64,000 bases of DNA from an uncultured Litoreibacter sp. Its GTDB lineage: Bacteria; Pseudomonadota; Alphaproteobacteria; Rhodobacterales; Rhodobacteraceae. The position numbers were made by a program, and so were the translations under genes. The stretch lies in the NCBI GenBank assembly GCA_947504205.1, contig CANNGL010000003.1:1-64000 (forward strand), written 5' to 3'. The notes under the pieces were generated by a model that worked only from the letters and a program-made list of their open reading frames with translations, did not search any database and was not told where the DNA came from. Shown here piece by piece: positions 19,458 through 27,519 of the stretch (the first letter of the stretch is position 1; every line of letters starts with the position of its first letter).

Positions 19458-19871
19458 TCAAACGCTCCAACCATGCTTCCGCAGGCAACGCGGCGTGTAA
19501 AAGCGGCGCGGTCCGCTATTGCTTCTTGCCTCACGCAGGCACTTGCGAGGCGGCGCAACACGGGCGTGCTTCCGCATGCAGCCTGCGCCATAAACCTGCC
19601 GCCAACCTTTGTGGGTCCATTGATCGCGAAGGCATCTGTTTGGTGCAACGGCACGACGTTTTACGTGTTTGGGTGCGACATAGGTCTGGGCTTTGCGAGC
19701 AGCCTTGCGATCTTTTCTGTCATCTACGGCGGCTGCGATGATTCCCAGCAGAGCTAGCCCAGCCAAAACTTTGGCAACGTCTTCATCAGCGCGGGCCGGT
19801 GCCGCTGTAACGGAAATAGACGTGATGATCATCGTCAGCGCGAGAGCAGTGGCAGTCAGTGAGCGTTTCAT
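19458..19871 (-). CDS. Small exported protein with duplicated Cys-x17-Cys motif
   Basis: I do not recognise a family. The 137-residue product begins with a signal peptide (RSLTATALALTMIITSISVTA, ending APARA), then DEDVAKVLAGLALLGIIAAAVDDRKDRK, and a very basic C-terminal half. That half holds two tandem units with the same layout: CLRDQW....YGAGCMRKH and CLREAR....YTPRCLRKH, each with exactly 17 residues between the two Cys and an RKH tail. The paired Cys suggest disulfide-stabilised small domains in the periplasm or cell surface. ATG 19871 has AAGGAGTTCA just upstream, so the start is firm. Confidence 0.72.
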   Translation of the reverse strand: MKRSLTATALALTMIITSISVTAAPARADEDVAKVLAGLALLGIIAAAVDDRKDRKAARKAQTYVAPKHVKRRAVAPNRCLRDQWTHKGWRQVYGAGCMRKHARVAPPRKCLREARSNSGPRRFYTPRCLRKHGWSV

Positions 19872-20026
19872 ATTGAACTCCTTCCAAGGTTGCAGATAAC
19901 CCGCTCGGGTTTCGATGAATTCAATCTGGGTCCACATGCTCTTGTCGCTCAATGACAGCGCAGTGTTATTGGATATCAGCCGCAATGATATTGAATAACT
20001 TCAGGCCACACGCCATTCTCAGCACT

Positions 20027-20317
20027 ATGAAACAACTCATAAAATACAGCTTTATCGCATTGTGCATGATGGCATTGCCGGCTACGGCGTCTTGCTTTGC
20101 TGACTACAAAGCAAAAAAGGATGATCCCTTGCAGCTACACTACGGTGTTGTCGAATTACCCAATGCGAGTTGTGGTTCGAAGCGGGCGGCACGGGCTGCG
20201 ATAACCAACCGCTTGGCCGCGGAGGGGTGGACCTTGCTCAACGTCGTATCCGTTTTTGATGAAAGTCAGCTACAGCAAAGGAAGGCGAGTGCCGGAAAAT
20301 ACTTCCTCCGCTTCTAA
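20027..20317 (+). CDS. Small secreted protein of unknown function
   Basis: A 96-residue product with a signal peptide (KQLIKYSFIALCMMALPATASCFA) and a short mature part that keeps two or three Cys (ASCFADYK, NASCGSKRAARAA) and ends SAGKYFLRF. The mature region, with LHYGVVELP and RLAAEGWTLLNVVSV, reads like a compact alpha/beta domain similar in style to DUF4177-type small proteins, but I cannot assign it. The downstream winged-helix membrane protein gene starts inside its last 29 bases, so the two are probably cotranscribed and coupled. Confidence 0.65.
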   Translation: MKQLIKYSFIALCMMALPATASCFADYKAKKDDPLQLHYGVVELPNASCGSKRAARAAITNRLAAEGWTLLNVVSVFDESQLQQRKASAGKYFLRF

Positions 20318-20990
20318 GGGCCCAAATCCGGCTCAAGTCATTGTCGGCGGTGTAATCGCAATCGTGCTCATCTTGGGTATCGCCGCACTTGTGCTGTTTC
20401 TCAACTTGCCTGACGCCAATGCCTTTAACCTCAGGGTCGAACAACTCTTCATAGAGAACGATGCTCTGACAGAAGCGTCTGAGATCAGGCTCCTTGAAAT
20501 TCTGGCGCAGTCTGGAACGGCCTTTTCCGACACGCTGTCGAGCTATCGCTTCATCATCTTCGTACTGATGGTTTTTGCGACCGCGCTGCTGGTCGCATCG
20601 CTGGTGTTTGTCGTCTTCCTTGTCACGCTCGCGAAGCGGCTGAGTCAGATCGAGAAATCAGGCATTCAAGTCAGCTCCCTTGTCGTGCATCGGGCGGATC
20701 GTATCGTGCAAATCAATGATATGGAATTCAAGCTGACCGAAGCCGCGCTTGAAACTTTGAGCGTGCTGGCTGAAGCGCGACTTGATGACGATATTCTATC
20801 GGGTATTGAAATCGAGGCCATGATATCTGGCAAATCTCAGGTCGATTGCGATGAAGCTTCGGGAGCGACCCGTATCAAACGCCTCAGAGACCACTTGGGC
20901 AATCAGATGATGAGCGAACTGCTCATCAAAAATATCGCCCGCAAAGGCTATGTTCTGGCCGTCGAGCCTGCCGCCATAAGAATGGAATAG
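20289..20990 (+). CDS. Membrane-anchored protein with C-terminal OmpR-type winged helix
   Basis: A 233-residue protein from GTG 20289 (behind AAAGGAAGG; longer in-frame starts at 20256/20259 lack a ribosome site). Two transmembrane helices at about residues 17-38 and 88-115 flank a ~50-residue loop that should be periplasmic. The region from about 139 to 224 resembles the OmpR/PhoB DNA-binding wing: an initial strand RIVQINDMEFKLTEAALETL, recognition-helix area ATRIKRLRDHLG, and the final hairpin LIKNIARKGYVLAV. ToxR-like regulators have the reverse order (DNA-binding domain first). The upstream small secreted protein overlaps it. A transcription role is inferred from fold only. Confidence 0.7.
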   Translation: MPENTSSASKGPNPAQVIVGGVIAIVLILGIAALVLFLNLPDANAFNLRVEQLFIENDALTEASEIRLLEILAQSGTAFSDTLSSYRFIIFVLMVFATALLVASLVFVVFLVTLAKRLSQIEKSGIQVSSLVVHRADRIVQINDMEFKLTEAALETLSVLAEARLDDDILSGIEIEAMISGKSQVDCDEASGATRIKRLRDHLGNQMMSELLIKNIARKGYVLAVEPAAIRME

Positions 20991-21044
20991 TCAGGCCGAC
21001 ATTGCTTGGTTAAGGTCCCCGGCGGACGGGGAGGTCAGCCATCA

Positions 21045-21917
21045 ATGAAGCCAGACATACCGCAACACGCGGCGCCAGCGGATGCAGAAACGCAGCGCGC
21101 GCATAAGCCCATCATATGTTACCCAATCGATCAGCTCGCTTCTCCGGATTGGAGCGCTATTCGAAAGTGTCGAGATCAGGCTTCGAAGACTGATGAGTTG
21201 CGGGTAGAGCCGCGCAGCGCCGGATGTATCCACGTCCCCGCAGGAACTTTCTTTCGCATTTCATCTGTTGAAGGCGCTCAGGTTGGTGATCTGAACCTGT
21301 GGAACGCAAATGATATTTCCGAACGATTTTACTCTGGCAAGACGCGGGCGCTGCATGGCACGCATCTTTCGACCGGGGATCGTATGTGGTCCAGCTTCCC
21401 GGCCTTTCGGCCAATGGCCACTATTATTGAGGACACACTGGATTGGTATGGCTTCGATGAGTTTGGTGGCTCGGTTCACGATGTAATAGGAACCCGGTGT
21501 GATCCCTATACAGGGCGCCTTCTAAGTGGCTCGGATTACCACTATTGTTGCCACTCCAACCTGACCGTTGCGCTGGCACAATATTTGGGTCTGCCCATTG
21601 AGGAGGCTGAACCGCATGTTCATGATGTCCTGAACGTATTCATGTGTACCGGCTTCACGCGAGACACCGGTCAGTATTTCATGAAAGCCAGTCCTGTTCG
21701 GCCCGGCGACTTTCTGGAATTTTTGGCTGAGATCGATCTGATTGTCGGACTGTCGGCATGTCCTGGTGGAGATTGCGGTGACGAACACACATCCGATAAA
21801 GCCACGTGCCACCCCCTTCTGATCGAGATTTACGATCCTGGCGAGGAAGTTCGATCATCGCATGTAGCCCCTCCCACCTCAAAGTATGATCGCAGCCACG
21901 GACAGAAAACCAAATGA
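21045..21917 (+). CDS. DUF1989 (urea carboxylase-associated/carboxyguanidine deiminase-like) protein
   Basis: A 290-residue protein of family PF09347/DUF1989. Landmarks are HVPAGTFFRISSVEGAQVGDLNLWNA (residues about 65-90, quoted by HVPAGTFFR and GDLNLWNA), the RCDPYTGRLLSG and YHYCCHSNLT metal-site-like region with two adjacent Cys and a His, and a C-terminal DEHTSDKATCHPLLIEIYDP. Some members (CgdA/CgdB) form a carboxyguanidine deiminase in guanidine breakdown; others sit in unrelated amino-compound clusters. There is no guanidine carboxylase or allophanate hydrolase here, so that reaction is not assumed. ATG 21045 is preferred. Its stop overlaps the next gene by four bases. Confidence 0.85.
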   Translation: MKPDIPQHAAPADAETQRAHKPIICYPIDQLASPDWSAIRKCRDQASKTDELRVEPRSAGCIHVPAGTFFRISSVEGAQVGDLNLWNANDISERFYSGKTRALHGTHLSTGDRMWSSFPAFRPMATIIEDTLDWYGFDEFGGSVHDVIGTRCDPYTGRLLSGSDYHYCCHSNLTVALAQYLGLPIEEAEPHVHDVLNVFMCTGFTRDTGQYFMKASPVRPGDFLEFLAEIDLIVGLSACPGGDCGDEHTSDKATCHPLLIEIYDPGEEVRSSHVAPPTSKYDRSHGQKTK

Positions 21918-22969
21918 TCAAAGTCTTCAAAAATACTCCTAGGGCGCAAGGCGCGCTTGCTCCCGAAGCACCTTTTCCCAGTACCGATGCCGAAAGCGTT
22001 GCTAACTTGCTGTCACAATGCCCCGCGGCGCAGGAAACTCCTTTGGTTGTCGCAGATGATTTGGCGAACGCCTCAGGCGTGGCCGCCATTTGGGTCAAGG
22101 ATGAACGCTCGCGTATGGGGCTTGGTAGCTTCAAAGCCCTAGGCGCTGCCTATGTCATCGCGCGCACGGCTGCGGATAGGTCGGCACAGGCCGGCTCGGA
22201 TAGCCTGAAAGGCGAGACATTTATAACAGCATCTGCCGGAAATCACGGCCTTTCGGTTGCAGCAGGCGCGAGGCTCTTTGGCGCGCGGGCCGTTGTCTAC
22301 ATCGCGGAAACGGTGCCAGAGGTTTTTGCTGAGAAGCTCTCATCCAAAGGTGCGGATGTCAGACGCGAAGGCGCCGACTATGCCGCCAGTATGAGCGCTG
22401 CACAAAAGGCTGCGAACGATAACAATTGGACCTTGCTCTCGGACAGCTCATGGCCTGGCTACACGGACTTGCCTCACAGGTTGATGGAAGGGTACCTGCA
22501 AATGGCAGCGGAGGCCGCGCGCCAATGCCCCGACGTGCCCACTCATATTTTGCTCCAAGCGGGCGTGGGCGGTTTGGCGGGTGCAGTTGCTGCATATGCC
22601 CGTCAGGTTTGGGGTGAACAGCCAAAGATAATTGTAGTGGAGCCCAGCGCGGCACCCGCCCTGCAAGCAAGTGTTGCTGCCGGCGAAATGGTGACGGTGA
22701 CCGGGCCAGATAGCGTGATGGGCAGGTTGGATTGTAAGGAGGCGTCGCTGATCGCGCTCAACGGGTTGGCCCGTGATGCAGATATGTTTGTAACCCTAAC
22801 CGATCAGCAGGTGAACGACGTGCTGCCACAGCTCGCATCGGCTGAGCTTGCCACGACTGCCTCGGGCGGTGCGGGCATAGCAGTCTTGCTGACGGACGCC
22901 GCGAAGCAAGCTTGTGATATTGGACCTGATGCGCGCGCGCTGGTCATTCTTTCGGAGGAGCCCGAGTGA
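21914..22969 (+). CDS. Diaminopropionate ammonia-lyase-like PLP enzyme
   Basis: A 351-residue fold-type II PLP enzyme. The PLP-lysine segment is GLGSFKALGAAYVI (Lys at about residue 74), followed by ITASAGNHGLSVAAGARLFG, the phosphate-loop LLQAGVGGLAGAVAAY and SGGAGIAVLL. The spacing and the WPGYTDLPHRLMEGY segment match diaminopropionate ammonia-lyase (2,3-diaminopropionate to pyruvate and ammonia) better than threonine dehydratase. It is shorter than E. coli YgeX (about 398). It is coupled to the DUF1989 gene and followed by a racemase-family gene, suggesting catabolism of an amino compound taken up by the adjacent ABC transporter. Confidence 0.82.
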   Translation: MIKVFKNTPRAQGALAPEAPFPSTDAESVANLLSQCPAAQETPLVVADDLANASGVAAIWVKDERSRMGLGSFKALGAAYVIARTAADRSAQAGSDSLKGETFITASAGNHGLSVAAGARLFGARAVVYIAETVPEVFAEKLSSKGADVRREGADYAASMSAAQKAANDNNWTLLSDSSWPGYTDLPHRLMEGYLQMAAEAARQCPDVPTHILLQAGVGGLAGAVAAYARQVWGEQPKIIVVEPSAAPALQASVAAGEMVTVTGPDSVMGRLDCKEASLIALNGLARDADMFVTLTDQQVNDVLPQLASAELATTASGGAGIAVLLTDAAKQACDIGPDARALVILSEEPE

Positions 22970-23027
22970 CTTGCCGGCAGAACTTACGCCATCATTGCGA
23001 GGCCTATAATGCCATAACGAGGCTTGC

Positions 23028-23732
23028 ATGACCTACCTGCCCTATCACCTTGACCCGGCGGGGTTGCCTGCGATGGGATTGATCGTGCTTCAGGTCGATG
23101 AAACCATCGAGCCGGAATTGAACCGCTATTTTGCAGCGCGACGGAACCCGCTTTATATCACCCGCATTCCGAGTGGCATGGAAGTCACAACGGATACATT
23201 GTCTGAAATGCAGTCGAGTTTACCTGCGGCCGCCGGATTACTCCCTGGCGGCGTTGAATATGCGGTTGTCGGCTACGGCTGCACTTCGGCCAGTTCCGTT
23301 ATCGGATCTGAGCGGGTCGAGGCGTTGGTTCAGTCTGCTTGCCCTGCCGCTGTCGTGACCAATCCGCTCAGGGCCGCGATCGCGGCGTGCGAAAACCACG
23401 GCATCAACCGGCTCGCCCTGCTGTCACCCTATATTGACTCAGTCAATGCGCCACTGATCGCAGCTTTTGAGAAAGGCGGGATCGAATTTCCAGCGTTTGG
23501 AACATTCGGCGAAGCAGAGGAGGCGAAGGTCGCCAGAATTTCTCATGGCTCGGTGGTGGAAGCGGCGTATGCCTTGGGACAAGACAAAGCCGTCGATGGG
23601 GTATTTCTGAGTTGCACGAATCTCCGGACACTCGATGCAATTCCTGAACTAGAAGACCGACTGGGCAAGCCGGTGCTTTCAAGCAATCAGTGCTTGGCGT
23701 GGCACATGGGCAAAATAGTCGAAAATGCATGA
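23028..23732 (+). CDS. Asp/Glu racemase superfamily protein (maleate isomerase/EutA-like)
   Basis: A 234-residue protein of the Asp/Glu/hydantoin racemase superfamily, closest in style to maleate cis-trans isomerase and EutA. The two catalytic-type cysteines are in VVGYGCTSASSVIG (about residue 84) and VFLSCTNLRTLDAI (about residue 196), in the paired positions of the family, and SNQCLAWHMG is near the end. It could isomerise or racemise the amino or dicarboxylic acid handled by the neighbouring PLP enzyme; the exact substrate is unknown. It starts about 60 bases after the PLP enzyme. Confidence 0.82.
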   Translation: MTYLPYHLDPAGLPAMGLIVLQVDETIEPELNRYFAARRNPLYITRIPSGMEVTTDTLSEMQSSLPAAAGLLPGGVEYAVVGYGCTSASSVIGSERVEALVQSACPAAVVTNPLRAAIAACENHGINRLALLSPYIDSVNAPLIAAFEKGGIEFPAFGTFGEAEEAKVARISHGSVVEAAYALGQDKAVDGVFLSCTNLRTLDAIPELEDRLGKPVLSSNQCLAWHMGKIVENA

Positions 23733-23825
23733 TAAAACGGCGTGTTTGGCCCCTTTCCGAACATTCGCAGCAAAAACTGTTTGCGAGTCAGGCTGTGGAT
23801 ACCTTTAATGGCTCGGAACAAGAAA

Positions 23826-23849
23826 AACGCCATCATAAAGAATGGCGTT
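23826..23849. other. 8-bp inverted repeat in the potA leader
   Basis: AACGCCAT (23826-23833) pairs with ATGGCGTT (23842-23849) across an 8-base loop. It covers the in-frame ATG at 23842, which argues that translation of the ATPase starts at the GTG at 23872 instead. On the minus strand the stem is followed by a T-run, so it could also block antisense transcription. Confidence 0.45.
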
Positions 23850-23871
23850 AGAGATTAAATGGGGAGATCAC

Positions 23872-24972
23872 GTGGTAAACACGTCAAACGAAGCTGCCTT
23901 CGTTGAATTTCAACGCGTACAGAAAAGCTATGACGGCGAAACACTAGTTGTCAAAGACCTGAATCTTTCCATGCCAAAGGGTGAGTTTCTGACGATGCTC
24001 GGACCATCCGGCTCTGGGAAAACCACTTGCCTGATGATGCTGGCTGGCTTTGAAACCGCGACCCACGGTGAGATCATCCTTGATGGGCAGCCGATCAATA
24101 ACATTCCACCGCATAAACGCGGCATTGGCATGGTTTTTCAAAACTATGCTCTATTCCCACATATGACGGTGGCAGAAAATCTGGCATTTCCGTTAGAAGT
24201 GCGTGGCATCGATAAGTCAGATCGCGAGGCTAAAGTGCAGCGCGCTCTGGATATGGTCGAGCTTGGTGCATTTGGCGCTCGCCGCCCCGCGCAGCTATCC
24301 GGCGGTCAGCAACAGCGGGTCGCCCTGGCTCGCGCCTTGGTGTTTGAACCTGAATTGGTGTTGATGGACGAGCCACTTGGTGCGCTCGACAAACAGTTGC
24401 GTGAACAAATGCAGTTCGAGATCACCCGTCTCGCTCATGAGTTGGGCATCACCACCGTCTATGTCACACATGATCAGACCGAAGCTTTGACGATGTCAGA
24501 CCGCGTGGCCGTATTTGAAGACGGTCGTATCCAGCAGCTTGCGCCACCTGATCAGCTCTATGAAGAACCTGAAAACAGCTTCGTCGCGCAGTTCATCGGG
24601 GAGAACAATACTCTCACAGGGAAGCTGAAATCGATCGATGGTGGAACCTGCATCGTCACACTAGATAGTGGCGAAGAAATTGATGCCAAACCCGTCAATG
24701 TGGAAAGACCTGGCGAACGGACACGCATTTCAATTCGTCCGGAACGTGTCGAATTTGACATGAAGCGCCTGAAGAAAGGATCGCACACGCTAAAAGCTGA
24801 GGTCAAAGAGTTCATCTATATGGGTGATATCTTCCGGACACGACTGAGTGTTGCCGGGAATGACAACTTCATCGTCAAAACGCGGAATGCCCCCAATCAG
24901 GTCCGACTGACACCCGGCACGCAGATAGAGATTGGCTGGCAACCCGAAGATTGCCGCGCGCTCGACGCGTAA
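23872..24972 (+). CDS. potA: Spermidine/putrescine-type ABC transporter ATPase
   Basis: A 366-residue ABC ATPase that powers uptake by the two permeases downstream. Walker A is GPSGSGKTT at about residues 44-52, the Q-loop is FQNYALFP, the signature LSGGQQQR is at about 143-150, Walker B is LVLMDEPLGALD and the switch His is in VTHDQTEA. A C-terminal OB-type TOBE domain follows (INVRPERVEF-like ISIRPERVEF). I chose GTG 23872 because GGGGAG lies five bases upstream; an ATG at 23842 is in frame but inside a hairpin. The order ATPase, binding protein, two permeases is usual for this family. Confidence 0.93.
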   Translation: MVNTSNEAAFVEFQRVQKSYDGETLVVKDLNLSMPKGEFLTMLGPSGSGKTTCLMMLAGFETATHGEIILDGQPINNIPPHKRGIGMVFQNYALFPHMTVAENLAFPLEVRGIDKSDREAKVQRALDMVELGAFGARRPAQLSGGQQQRVALARALVFEPELVLMDEPLGALDKQLREQMQFEITRLAHELGITTVYVTHDQTEALTMSDRVAVFEDGRIQQLAPPDQLYEEPENSFVAQFIGENNTLTGKLKSIDGGTCIVTLDSGEEIDAKPVNVERPGERTRISIRPERVEFDMKRLKKGSHTLKAEVKEFIYMGDIFRTRLSVAGNDNFIVKTRNAPNQVRLTPGTQIEIGWQPEDCRALDA

Positions 24973-24980
24973 CAGAATTT

Positions 24981-25005
24981 TCGTCGCCGCCCTTGCGTGC
25001 GACGA
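24981..25005 (+). other. Intercistronic hairpin between ATPase and binding-protein genes
   Basis: TCGTCGC (24981-24987) and GCGACGA (24999-25005) form a 7-bp stem with an 11-base loop, without a T-run. It sits nine bases after the potA stop and may protect or separate mRNA segments so that the binding protein is made at a different level. Confidence 0.4.
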
Positions 25006-25083
25006 TCAACGTGAGGTGCCTGCGTCCGGTCCGTGACGCTGCCCCATGAGACAGAAAACGGATCAAAAACTGGGAGACTATAA

Positions 25084-26157
25084 ATGAAACTTAAGACAGC
25101 ACTTTTGGCGACTGCTCTTGGCGGCGTCGCTTTTGGCGCGACGGCTGCGGAAGTTACCGTCATGTCCTGGGGTGGAGCTTACACCAAAAGCCAGGTTGAA
25201 GCCTACCACAAGCCTTTTACCGCTGAGACCGGCATCGCCGTAAACTCCGTCGATAGCGATAACCCGGCGACACCTATTAAAGCGCAGGTTGAAGCCGGCA
25301 ACGTCACCGTTGACGTAGCGGACGTTGAATTCTCTGACGCTGTGCGTCTTTGCGATGAAGGCCTGCTCGAAGAGATCGATCAAAGCATGCTTCCTGCCGC
25401 ACCTGATGGTACACCTGCGTCTGAGGACTTCATCGAAGGTGCTTTGCAAGACTGTGCGGTGGCCAACATCGTTTGGTCCACTGTTTTTGCTTATAACAAA
25501 GACAACAACCCAACCGCACCTGACAGCATCGACGATTTCTTCAACACCGCCGATTTCCCGGGCAAGCGTGGTTTGCGCAAGTCTGCGAAAGCGACATTGG
25601 AAATGGCTCTGATGGGCGACGGCGTTCCTGCCGACGAAGTCTATGACCTGCTCGAAACGGATGAAGGTGTGGATCGCGCGTTCGCCAAGCTCGATACCAT
25701 CAAAGACGACATCGTCTGGTGGGAAGCTGGTGCGCAACCTCCACAGCTTCTGGCAGACGGCGAAGTGGTGATGTCGACCGCATATAACGGTCGTATCTTC
25801 AACGCTGCGATTGCTGAGAACCAGCCTTTGGAAGTTGTCTGGGATGGCCAAATCCTCGACTTCGACCTGTTTGTTGTTCCAAAAGGTGCGCCAAACAAAG
25901 AAGCCGCTATGCAGTTCATCAGCTTCTCCACTGACACCCAGCGTCTTGCTGATCAGGCCAGCTGGATTTCTTACGGCCCAGCGCGGAAATCTTCCGGCGC
26001 CATGGTCGGTAAGTACTCCGACGGCAAAACTGATATGGCACCACATATGCCAACAGCCGAAGCCAACTTGTCCAACGCACTGGTCAACAACTTCGAGTTC
26101 TGGGTTGATCGGGACGCAGAGCTGAACGAGCGCTTCAACGCTTGGCTCGCACAATAA
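25084..26157 (+). CDS. Periplasmic substrate-binding protein of polyamine-type ABC transporter
   Basis: A 357-residue exported protein: signal peptide KLKTALLATALGGVAFGATAAE, then VTVMSWGGAYTKSQVEAY, typical of the PotD/PotF (COG0687) family. Later landmarks are FAYNKD, SIDDFFNTADFPGKRGLRKS, the hinge segment WWEAGAQPPQLLADGEVVM and AYNGRIF. It captures the ligand in the periplasm and delivers it to the permeases. The ligand is not settled; the acidic residues that bind polyamine amines in E. coli PotD would need an alignment. It has a strong GGGAG ribosome site before ATG 25084. A perfect 11-bp hairpin follows the gene. Confidence 0.92.
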   Translation: MKLKTALLATALGGVAFGATAAEVTVMSWGGAYTKSQVEAYHKPFTAETGIAVNSVDSDNPATPIKAQVEAGNVTVDVADVEFSDAVRLCDEGLLEEIDQSMLPAAPDGTPASEDFIEGALQDCAVANIVWSTVFAYNKDNNPTAPDSIDDFFNTADFPGKRGLRKSAKATLEMALMGDGVPADEVYDLLETDEGVDRAFAKLDTIKDDIVWWEAGAQPPQLLADGEVVMSTAYNGRIFNAAIAENQPLEVVWDGQILDFDLFVVPKGAPNKEAAMQFISFSTDTQRLADQASWISYGPARKSSGAMVGKYSDGKTDMAPHMPTAEANLSNALVNNFEFWVDRDAELNERFNAWLAQ

Positions 26158-26163
26158 TACGAC

Positions 26164-26192
26164 TTGGTGGCGCGGGTCTCTCGCGCCACCAA
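26164..26192 (+). other. Perfect 11-bp hairpin after the binding-protein gene
   Basis: TTGGTGGCGCG (26164-26174) and CGCGCCACCAA (26182-26192) form a perfect stem with a 7-base loop and no following T-run. Such hairpins after binding-protein genes commonly protect the upstream mRNA and attenuate read-through to the permeases, which fits the need for excess binding protein. Confidence 0.6.
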
Positions 26193-26208
26193 CACTTTGG
26201 GGACGGTT

Positions 26209-27516
26209 ATGGCAACACTTACTGATGACAGTGCTTTTGGGGCGGATGACCGCCTGACAACAGCAGACGGCAAACCGTTGAAAGCCGCGCTCGCACGAGC
26301 TGAAGCTCGCGCAAAGAGACGCGCGTTTTTCCTCGTTCTACCGTTGTTTCTGTTTGTGCTGATTACATTCATTGTTCCAATCGGACAAATGCTTCACAGA
26401 TCCGTTCACAATAGCGGGTTTACGCTTCACACGGATATCGGTTCAAAGGTCCAAACACCGATCATGGTGAACCTGCGGGATTGGTTCGACAACAACCCAC
26501 GCGGAACCGAACCAGACGAGGCCGCCTTCGAGGCCCTTGCTGCTGATTTAGTTGTCTTGCGGGAAGTCAAGGCAGCGGGGCAAGCTGGTACGCGGATCAA
26601 CTATGAGCTTTCCGGCACGCGCTCCATGTTCACCAAAGCCGCCCGAAAAGCACCCAAGCTGGAAGCCCCATTCGCCGCAGCAATACTCGATCTCGATGAA
26701 GATTGGGCTGATCCTGAACTTTGGGCTGCGATGCGCGACGCCTCTTCGGCCTATACAATGAATTTTTATCTGGCCGCAGTCGATTTGACAAGGGACACAG
26801 ATGGATTTGTCGCTCAGGTCGATGAGAAAAGGCGCCTTTATAAGCAGCTATTTGTGCGAACGTTGCTGCTTTCGTTGTTGATTACAGGTCTGACCTTCGT
26901 TCTGGCCTATCCGATCGCTCACATGCTGGCGACGCTGCCTTTAAGATATTCCAATCTATTGATGATCCTCGTCTTGTTGCCGTTCTGGACATCGCTTCTG
27001 GTACGTACGACCAGCTGGATGGTGCTTCTCCAAAGCCAAGGTGTGGTCAACGATGCACTGGTTGGCACCGGTGTTCTTGCGGATGATAGCCGCATACAGA
27101 TGATGTATAATCAGACCGGCACGATCATCGCGATGACCCACATTCTGCTGCCCTTCATGGTCCTGCCGCTTTACTCCGTGATGCGCACTATAAACCCATC
27201 ATATGTGCGCGCAGCAAAGTCGCTTGGGGCAACAAGCTGGACTGCATTCCGGCGCATCTACTTCCCTCTTACGGTTCCTGGGATTGGCGCTGGTGCTTTG
27301 CTCGTCTTCATCCTTGCTGTCGGGTATTATATCACACCCGCGTTGGTGGGCGGCGCTGATGGCCAGCTCATCTCGAACCTCATCGCCTTCCATATGCAGA
27401 AATCGCTGAACTGGTCTCTTGCCGCGGCTTTGGCCGGCCTCCTGCTGGGCGGCATCTTGATCCTGTACTGGCTCTACGATCGCCTGATCGGCATCGACAA
27501 CCTGAAGTTGGGATAA
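26209..27516 (+). CDS. ABC transporter permease (PotB-like) with large periplasmic insert
   Basis: A 435-residue inner-membrane permease. After a cytoplasmic N-terminus there is TM1 (FFLVLPLFLFVLITFIVPI, about residues 42-60), then roughly 150 residues of soluble sequence rich in Glu/Asp/Ala, then the usual five-helix permease core starting LLLSLLITGLTFVLAYPIAH. The EAA loop is near SLGATSWTAFRRIYFPLT (about residue 350). E. coli PotB is about 275 residues, so this one carries a large extra loop between TM1 and TM2. ATG 26209 was chosen for its GGGGACGG site. It works with potA, the binding protein and the next permease. Confidence 0.9.
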   Translation: MATLTDDSAFGADDRLTTADGKPLKAALARAEARAKRRAFFLVLPLFLFVLITFIVPIGQMLHRSVHNSGFTLHTDIGSKVQTPIMVNLRDWFDNNPRGTEPDEAAFEALAADLVVLREVKAAGQAGTRINYELSGTRSMFTKAARKAPKLEAPFAAAILDLDEDWADPELWAAMRDASSAYTMNFYLAAVDLTRDTDGFVAQVDEKRRLYKQLFVRTLLLSLLITGLTFVLAYPIAHMLATLPLRYSNLLMILVLLPFWTSLLVRTTSWMVLLQSQGVVNDALVGTGVLADDSRIQMMYNQTGTIIAMTHILLPFMVLPLYSVMRTINPSYVRAAKSLGATSWTAFRRIYFPLTVPGIGAGALLVFILAVGYYITPALVGGADGQLISNLIAFHMQKSLNWSLAAALAGLLLGGILILYWLYDRLIGIDNLKLG

Positions 27517-27519
27517 CCC

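Noticed and set aside
21045-21917. Guanidine-degradation operon based on the DUF1989 gene
   Set aside because: No guanidine carboxylase, second DUF1989 subunit or allophanate hydrolase is near, so the specific pathway is not supported.
25078-26154. A 358-codon open frame opposite the substrate-binding protein gene
   Set aside because: The plus-strand gene has a signal peptide and family motifs; the antisense frame has none and no ribosome site.
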